Of a stretch of DNA of 36,719 bases, positions 32,467-36,719 are shown piece by piece. Every line of letters begins with the position of its first letter. Position 1 is the first letter of the stretch. Source of the stretch: Flavobacteriales bacterium (lineage in GTDB: Bacteria > Bacteroidota > Bacteroidia > NS11-12g > UBA955). The translations under genes were made by a program, and so were the position numbers. The notes under the pieces were generated by a model that saw only the letters and a program-made list of their open reading frames with translations, was not told where the DNA came from and searched no databases. The stretch lies in the NCBI GenBank assembly GCA_947450405.1, contig CANFVI010000001.1, positions 1 to 36,719 of the forward strand. Reading direction: 5' to 3'.

Positions 32467-33159
32467 TTACGCTTGTAACTCGTTATTTCTGAAATGATTT
32501 TGATCGAAGAGTTCAGCCAATGATTTTTTTGTAAAAAAATTATTAAATGCTTCTAAATGGCGAAGATGATGAATGTCGGTGCATGCAAAATCAAACATAC
32601 CAGCCTTCAGCATTTTTTGAGCAATTTTTTGAACTTCTTTTCCGTAGTATGGTGTCAAAGATAATAAATTCAATTGAAGTTCAAATCCTAGATCTTTTAA
32701 ATGACTATAATTTGATTCCCAATTATTGTGATAATAGATATATCTCTCTGGATGCGCGAGAATGGGTTCATACCCTTGAATTTGCATATCAAAACTAATA
32801 TGTTCAACATAGTCTGGACGTTGAATATAAGAAAATTCGACGAGAATTTTGTCGTTACGAAGCTTTAATAGCGGTTCTTTATTTCGTAATTTTTGATGAA
32901 ACATATCATCCATCATATATTCTGCTGCAAATGAAGAGGAGATCTTCATATTGTCATTTTTTAAAGCAACATTTAAAACATCAAAACCATTTTCAATGGT
33001 TTCTTTGGTATTTGGATGTGTGTCAGAAATAATATGAGGGGTAAAAATAAAGTCGGTAAAACCTAATTGTTGTAAACCTGTAATTAGTGCAATAGATGTT
33101 TCACTATCTGTGGAGCCATCGTCAATTGCTGGAATTATATGATTGTGGAAGTCTAACAA
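32467..33159 (-). CDS. CpsB/YwqE-type tyrosine-protein phosphatase (PHP domain)
   Basis: A 230-residue PHP-fold phosphoesterase. Metal-binding motifs are HNHIIPAIDDGS near the start, the TPHI segment, a Glu in SSSFAAEYM, AHPERY and TDIHH near the end. CpsB/YwqE enzymes remove phosphate from the tyrosine kinase that controls capsule or exopolysaccharide export; some relatives are annotated as histidinol phosphatases. The partner kinase and polysaccharide exporter are not in this window. The start is TTG at 33159, directly before LDFHNH; no ATG fits. A possible -7 element, CATCTTTG, lies about 100 bases upstream at 33265-33258. Confidence 0.88.
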   Translation of the reverse strand: MLDFHNHIIPAIDDGSTDSETSIALITGLQQLGFTDFIFTPHIISDTHPNTKETIENGFDVLNVALKNDNMKISSSFAAEYMMDDMFHQKLRNKEPLLKLRNDKILVEFSYIQRPDYVEHISFDMQIQGYEPILAHPERYIYYHNNWESNYSHLKDLGFELQLNLLSLTPYYGKEVQKIAQKMLKAGMFDFACTDIHHLRHLEAFNNFFTKKSLAELFDQNHFRNNELQA

Positions 33160-33508
33160 AATTTGTTTAATTAATTAATTGTTGAAATGTTTAATATCAG
33201 TTAAATTTATTTGTTTTAGATTATTTAAGATAAAAAAAGAGCAAATCATTGATTTAACAAAGATGCGAAATCCTTCGTAAAATATTTAAAAAAAGGAGAA
33301 TTAATTCTATTTTTTTTCAAAAAGATTGATTTATAATATTTTGCAAATACCATATGTAACATTAAAATACAATGATAAGTGATAATGCAAAATTTTTGTT
33401 GATTTTTTGGTGTGTTTTTTTTATTTTTTGTTAAGCTATTGTATTGACAACTTAATCAGATGTTTACATTAATATGATGGATTTGAAATAAAATGCCATA
33501 TTTCGTGA
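33160..33508. other. AT-rich intergenic region
   Basis: About 350 bases, very rich in A and T, with no credible coding frame. It holds a candidate -7 element for the CpsB gene on the minus strand (CATCTTTG, 33265-33258) and a small dyad AAATCA-T-TGATTT at 33243-33255. TATTTTTTG near 33421 could be a remnant of the promoter of the lost SusD-type gene. An AAGGAG-like run near 33293-33298 is not followed by a start codon. Otherwise I see nothing in it. Confidence 0.6.
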
Positions 33509-33730
33509 GTTTTCTTTAATGAAATTTTAACAGAAAAATATGTGAGTTTATTTGGTCAACTTGAACCTTTCTGTGATGTAAGAAGAACTAACAATTTAAT
33601 CGGTGTTGTTCCAACTTTTGGAACCAAAGGATTACCTAAGAGATTCTTATATCCTCAAGATGAAATCAATACCAACACCAAAACTCCTTCTGGTGCTGAT
33701 TTATTTACACCTTTAGAGTTGTTTCAGTAA
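33509..33730 (+). pseudogene. C-terminal remnant of a SusD/RagB-family lipoprotein gene
   Basis: The frame from 33509 to the stop at 33730 reads like the end of a SusD-type nutrient-binding lipoprotein. It has NEILTEKYVSLFGQLEPF, then DVRRTNNLIGV, then PKRFLYPQDEINTN and GADLFTPLELF. The similarity continues upstream of the GTG at 33542, which is an internal Val codon (KYVSLFG), and stops at a TGA at 33506. About 450 residues with signal peptide and TPR-like core are missing, and no SusC partner is present. SusD proteins capture oligosaccharides at the cell surface together with a SusC TonB-dependent porin. A terminator 20 bases downstream is still intact. I judge it a decayed gene; translation from the GTG as a 62-residue peptide is unlikely. 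Confidence 0.78.
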
Positions 33731-33750
33731 TTGATAATTAACAGTATTTA

Positions 33751-33776
33751 AAAAAAGGGGCGAAAGCCCCTTTTTT
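33751..33776. terminator. Bidirectional terminator between the SusD remnant and asnS
   Basis: GGGGC-GAAA-GCCCC with six paired A and T on either side, an 11-bp stem. It ends two bases before the asnS stop codon on the minus strand and ends that transcript. It may originally have closed the SusD-type operon. Confidence 0.92.
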
Positions 33777-33778
33777 GT

Positions 33779-35305
33779 TTATGGTTTAAGACGTCCGTAC
33801 ATTCTTGGAAAAGGAATGCTTTCTCTTACGTGCTTCAATTTGCACACCCAAGTTACCATTCTTTCTAATCCCAATCCGAAACCTGAATGAGGTACAGAAC
33901 CAAATCTACGCAAGTCTAAATACCATTCGAATTCAGACATTGGTAAATCGTGTTCTTTGATCTTTTCAATAAGACTTTCTACGTTAGTTTCACGTTCTCC
34001 ACCACCAACAATTTCACCATATCCCTCAGGAGCCAAAACATCTACACCGCGGGCAAAACGAGAATCGTTCGGGTTGCGTTTTAAATAGAAGGCTTTCACT
34101 TCATGAGGCCAATCGTATACCATTACAGGGCGGTCAAATAAACGGGTAAGTACAGTTTCATCGCTACCGCCAAAATCGTTGCCATATTCGAAAGTTCTTG
34201 CGCTGTTAATCCACTGAGGAATATTGCGTAAGTCTTCTTCTATGTCTGATTTTTCTTGTTTCAATGTATTTACTTTGTTGGTGAAGAAATTGATTTCTCC
34301 TTTTTTCAATCCACCACCGTTAATTTTACTTTCTTTATCAGCAACTTCAGCATCAATTTCAGCAAGTTTGGTTTGTTTTGATGCAAGTTCATCTTCAAGA
34401 CTTTTGATGCTGTTAACTCCATTTACATCTTGTTCTCCTTTGATAATGCGAACTGCTTCATCGTACGTCATTCTTGGGAAATCACCCAAAGAACTTTCTA
34501 AAACAGAAACATCTCTTCCAATGGTTTCAAGCTCTGATTTGCAATTGGCTAGCACATCTTTGATTACTGCTTGCAACATTCCTTCAATACAATCCATGTT
34601 TTGGAAAATATCGTAGAACGCCATTTCTGGTTCAATCATCCAGAATTCAGAAAGGTGACGGCGTGTTTTTGATTTTTCTGCCCTAAAAGTAGGACCAAAT
34701 GTATAAATACGTCCCATTGCCATTGCCATCGCTTCACCATAAAGTTGGCCGCTTTGACTTAGGTAGGCAGGATCACCATAAAAATCTGTTTCAAATAAAT
34801 TAGATGTTCCTTCACAAGCATTTCCGGTGAAAATTGGGGCATCCATTTGAACGAATCCTTGCTCTTGAAAATATTTATGAATGCTAAAAATGATGGTATT
34901 TCTGATTCGCATAATGGCCCATTGACGGGTACTTCTTAACCATAAATGGCGTTGATCCATCAAAAACTCAATACCGTGTTCTTTTTTAGAAATAGGGTAA
35001 TCAATACTCGTTCCAACCTCTTCAATTTGAGTAACTTGAATTTCAATTCCACCAATTTGTTTCTCGTCAGATAAAACTGTACCAACCAGAATTACGCTTG
35101 ATTCTAAGCTTATATTTTGAGCGCAATTCAATCCATTTTCTCCTGCTGTTTCGGCAGTTACAACACATTGGCAGAAACCTGTTCCGTCCCTCAAAATAAC
35201 AAATGCAATGCCCTTACCTTCTCTTTTGTTAGATACCCAACCTTTGAGTGTAACTGATTGCCCAATTTGATTTTTTAAACCTGAAATAAACGATTGATGA
35301 CTCAT
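33779..35305 (-). CDS. asnS: Asparaginyl-tRNA synthetase
   Basis: A class II aminoacyl-tRNA synthetase charging tRNA(Asn). The 508-residue form from the ATG at 35305 starts with the OB-fold anticodon-binding domain (GWVSNKREGKGIAFVILRDG, 22-41). Motif 2 is FRAEKSKTRRHLSEFWMIE (207-225) and motif 3 is GFGLGLERMVTWV (475-487). The protein is about 40 residues longer than the E. coli enzyme. The extra length is a Lys/Glu-rich coiled-coil insert at about 291-371. A longer frame from 35365 runs through the promoter element and is rejected. Confidence 0.95.
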   Translation of the reverse strand: MSHQSFISGLKNQIGQSVTLKGWVSNKREGKGIAFVILRDGTGFCQCVVTAETAGENGLNCAQNISLESSVILVGTVLSDEKQIGGIEIQVTQIEEVGTSIDYPISKKEHGIEFLMDQRHLWLRSTRQWAIMRIRNTIIFSIHKYFQEQGFVQMDAPIFTGNACEGTSNLFETDFYGDPAYLSQSGQLYGEAMAMAMGRIYTFGPTFRAEKSKTRRHLSEFWMIEPEMAFYDIFQNMDCIEGMLQAVIKDVLANCKSELETIGRDVSVLESSLGDFPRMTYDEAVRIIKGEQDVNGVNSIKSLEDELASKQTKLAEIDAEVADKESKINGGGLKKGEINFFTNKVNTLKQEKSDIEEDLRNIPQWINSARTFEYGNDFGGSDETVLTRLFDRPVMVYDWPHEVKAFYLKRNPNDSRFARGVDVLAPEGYGEIVGGGERETNVESLIEKIKEHDLPMSEFEWYLDLRRFGSVPHSGFGLGLERMVTWVCKLKHVRESIPFPRMYGRLKP

Positions 35306-35318
35306 TTTTAAATTTCCA

Positions 35319-35326
35319 CAAAGATA
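35319..35326 (-). promoter_or_regulatory. -7 promoter element for asnS
   Basis: TATCTTTG on the minus strand, an exact TAnnTTTG match, ends 13 bases before the asnS ATG. The -33 position has no TTG. The expected leader is about ten bases. Confidence 0.6.
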
Positions 35327-35397
35327 ATTCTTTTTTTTCGCGCTTTTAATAGCATAAATCAACACAACGTTACTTTTTTATTTCAAGATGCTTGAGT

Positions 35398-35405
35398 TAA
35401 CTTCG
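35398..35405 (+). promoter_or_regulatory. -7 promoter element for the ATP-grasp gene
   Basis: TAACTTCG, a common variant of TAnnTTTG, ends eight bases before the ATG at 35414. The region 19 bases upstream is a T-run (TTT instead of TTG). Confidence 0.5.
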
Positions 35406-35413
35406 CGACTGAA

Positions 35414-36466
35414 ATGACTGCAAAAACAACCATCAAAGTTTTAATCCCGTCTGGTGCCGGAGCGCCTGGTTTTGCTGGCATTGTGAGGTGTTTACGCAAA
35501 GATTCTCGCATTGAAATTTTTGCTGGCGACACTAACCCTAATCCTTATGGCAAAGTTTTGGCAAACGAATTTTTCGTTATGCCGCCAAGTTCCGACGACC
35601 AATATATTGAAAAGGTAATTCAAATTTGCAAGGATAAACATATTGATGTGGTACTTCCCATTACCACCAGAGAACTTATTCCATTATCAATAAATAAAAG
35701 TCAAATTGAAAGTGTTGGAACAAAAGTTCTTATTTCTGATTTGGAGGGACTTGAAATCGCCAACAACAAAGGAAGGTTGTTGCATCATCAAATTAAGAAC
35801 GAAACAGATATTCCGGTTCCTGATTTTGGATTTGCAATGGGAAAAGTTGGATTTACAGAAATGGCCAAATCCTTGTTTGATGCGCATGATACTTTGTGCT
35901 TTAAGCCTGTAGAAGGCAATGGCAGTAGGGGATTTGGAATTATAGTACAAGAAGTTGCGAATGATTTCCTGACAGAAAAGGCTGGAATTTTACCCATGAC
36001 ATTAAAGGAATGGACGAGTAGAATGCCCAAAGAATTTGAAGATTTATTGATGATTTCGGCCTATTTGCCGGGAATTGAATATAGTGTCGATTTGTTATGT
36101 GATCACGGCAAAGTACTGGCTTGTGTACCTAGAACAAGAGATAAGATGATTGGTGGAATTAGTGTGGCAGGAACGTTTGAAAATAATTTTACCCTGAAGG
36201 CTTTTTGCATGTCGTTGGTAAATCAATTGAATTTACATGGACCCATTGGAATTCAATGGAAAGAAGATGCGCAAGGAATGCCTCATTTGCTGGAAATCAA
36301 CCCAAGATTGCAAGGAACAACATCGGCTTGTGAGTTGGCAGGGGTGAATTTTCCTTTGCTTGCAGTGAAGATGGCATTGGTCGAAGACCTGAATTTAACA
36401 AATTTGAAAGTAAAATGGGGAAGTAAGTTTGTTCGCCATTGGGAAGACAACATTATAAGTAATTGA
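35414..36466 (+). CDS. ATP-grasp domain protein, carbamoyl-phosphate-synthase-like
   Basis: A 350-residue ATP-grasp enzyme of unknown substrate. The N-terminal Rossmann-like part starts IKVLIPSGAGAPGFAGIVRC. The ATP-binding lid has CFKPVEGNGSRGFGI (about 162-176). The catalytic, metal-binding segment is HLLEINPRLQGTTSAC near residue 296. Such enzymes couple a carboxylate to an amine or similar nucleophile through an acyl phosphate. Relatives occur next to sugar or polysaccharide genes and as single genes; here it stands alone between asnS and a small membrane protein. Its function cannot be deduced further. Confidence 0.82.
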   Translation: MTAKTTIKVLIPSGAGAPGFAGIVRCLRKDSRIEIFAGDTNPNPYGKVLANEFFVMPPSSDDQYIEKVIQICKDKHIDVVLPITTRELIPLSINKSQIESVGTKVLISDLEGLEIANNKGRLLHHQIKNETDIPVPDFGFAMGKVGFTEMAKSLFDAHDTLCFKPVEGNGSRGFGIIVQEVANDFLTEKAGILPMTLKEWTSRMPKEFEDLLMISAYLPGIEYSVDLLCDHGKVLACVPRTRDKMIGGISVAGTFENNFTLKAFCMSLVNQLNLHGPIGIQWKEDAQGMPHLLEINPRLQGTTSACELAGVNFPLLAVKMALVEDLNLTNLKVKWGSKFVRHWEDNIISN

Positions 36467-36503
36467 ACTACAAATGTTTGATTTGAATAATCAAAAAAAA
36501 GTA

Positions 36504-36533
36504 TTGTTAGTATAAAAATAGATATTATCTTCG
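36504..36533 (+). promoter_or_regulatory. Promoter of the 51-residue membrane protein gene
   Basis: TTG at 36504-36506, exactly 19 bases, then TATCTTCG at 36526-36533. It ends eight bases before the ATG at 36542. The spacing and both boxes fit the Bacteroidota consensus, which supports the short gene behind it. Confidence 0.7.
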
Positions 36534-36541
36534 CACGACCT

Positions 36542-36697
36542 ATGAGTAACGAAAAACGCAACACAAAAGGATATTGGGCATTATGCATTGTTAGTGGTAT
36601 CGCTCTTACCTTGTTTACCATTTTCTTGCCACAAGCATTTTGGTTAGGTTTGCCTACCTTTTTTGGTGGTATGGCTATGGCAATGGATTGGGTATAA
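36542..36697 (+). CDS. Small membrane protein, 51 residues
   Basis: The frame ATG (36542) to TAA (36697) encodes 51 residues. A polar, basic start (MSNEKRNTKGYW) is followed by a hydrophobic helix (about 13-29), a short turn (LPQAFW) and a second hydrophobic stretch (about 35-48) ending MAMAMDWV. It is likely a two-helix inner-membrane protein. It is not recognised as a known family. A well-formed promoter directly upstream and a composition unlike random frames support it. The window ends soon after, so downstream partners are unseen. Confidence 0.7.
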   Translation: MSNEKRNTKGYWALCIVSGIALTLFTIFLPQAFWLGLPTFFGGMAMAMDWV

Positions 36698-36719
36698 CTC
36701 AATTTTTGTTTAACAGCGC

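Noticed and set aside
33243..33255. Dyad AAATCA-T-TGATTT as a possible operator near the cpsB-like gene.
   Set aside because: A 13-base A/T-rich palindrome is expected by chance in this gap, and no regulator or second copy was seen.
33542..33730. Small independent gene from the GTG at 33542.
   Set aside because: SusD-like similarity continues upstream of the GTG, so the codon is an internal Val and the frame is a truncated remnant.
34224..34616. Open frame of 130 codons on the plus strand inside asnS.
   Set aside because: It mirrors the Lys/Glu-rich insert of asnS, which gives a Ser/Phe-rich reverse frame; no promoter or family resemblance.
36477..36495. Hairpin TTTGATT-TGAAT-AATCAAA after the ATP-grasp gene considered as a terminator.
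   Set aside because: The stem has one G-C pair per arm and is followed by A, not T, on the plus strand; too weak for a terminator call.

Overview
The window is a gene-dense stretch of AT-rich chromosome from a member of the Bacteroidota. The evidence is a GldH gliding lipoprotein, families largely confined to this phylum (DUF3822, DUF4292, WbqC-like), an OmpA protein with thrombospondin type-3 repeats, a relic of a SusD gene, and promoters of the form TTG-N19-TAnnTTTG. The species cannot be named from the sequence. No rRNA, tRNA, CRISPR array, insertion sequence or prophage was seen; this is mostly core chromosome.

Layout. Positions 1-4431 (+): a beta-CASP ribonuclease (5' end cut by the window), lpxK, gldH and a YifB/ComM ATPase. 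Positions 4441-9220 (-): a PaaG-type enoyl-CoA hydratase, a degenerate PAP2-like membrane protein and an M1 peptidase carrying its own C-terminal beta-barrel. Positions 9293-16974 (mostly +): DUF3822, rsmD, coaD, a Nudix hydrolase on the minus strand, pyrE, a small coiled-coil protein, zapA, rny, rsmI and lnt. Positions 16971-20270 (-): galE, a left-handed beta-helix acyltransferase and ompA. Positions 20444-29372 (-) form one ten-gene run with overlaps or short gaps: folK, WbqC-like, a flippase, dut, a sugar nucleotidyltransferase, a TPR protein, DUF4292, an EnvC-like murein hydrolase activator, a 3-hydroxyacyl-CoA dehydrogenase and a Rieske-like lipoprotein. Positions 29428-36697: an M16 peptidase (+), a CpsB/YwqE phosphatase (-), an AT-rich gap with a SusD remnant, asnS (-), an ATP-grasp enzyme (+) and a 51-residue membrane protein (+).

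How the genes fit together. Much of the set builds the cell envelope: LpxK (lipid A), Lnt (lipoprotein acylation), GalE, the acyltransferase, nucleotidyltransferase, flippase, WbqC and CpsB (surface polysaccharide), EnvC-like (septal wall splitting), DUF4292 and OmpA (outer membrane). RNA processing (beta-CASP nuclease, RNase Y, RsmD, RsmI) and nucleotide or cofactor synthesis (PyrE, Dut, CoaD, FolK) make up most of the rest.

The most notable signals concern gene expression. At about eight operon heads the start codon lies only 4-8 bases after a Bacteroidota -7 promoter element, which implies leaderless or almost leaderless mRNAs. pyrE and the Nudix gene have overlapping start codons, so each promoter lies in the other gene. 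One gene, rny, has a clear Shine-Dalgarno sequence, which is uncommon in this phylum. Other points worth a look are the SusD relic (33509-33730), the M1 peptidase/beta-barrel fusion, a coiled-coil insert in AsnRS, a Rieske-like lipoprotein without histidine ligands, and the 51-residue membrane protein. I did not find a clearly new defence or mobile system.
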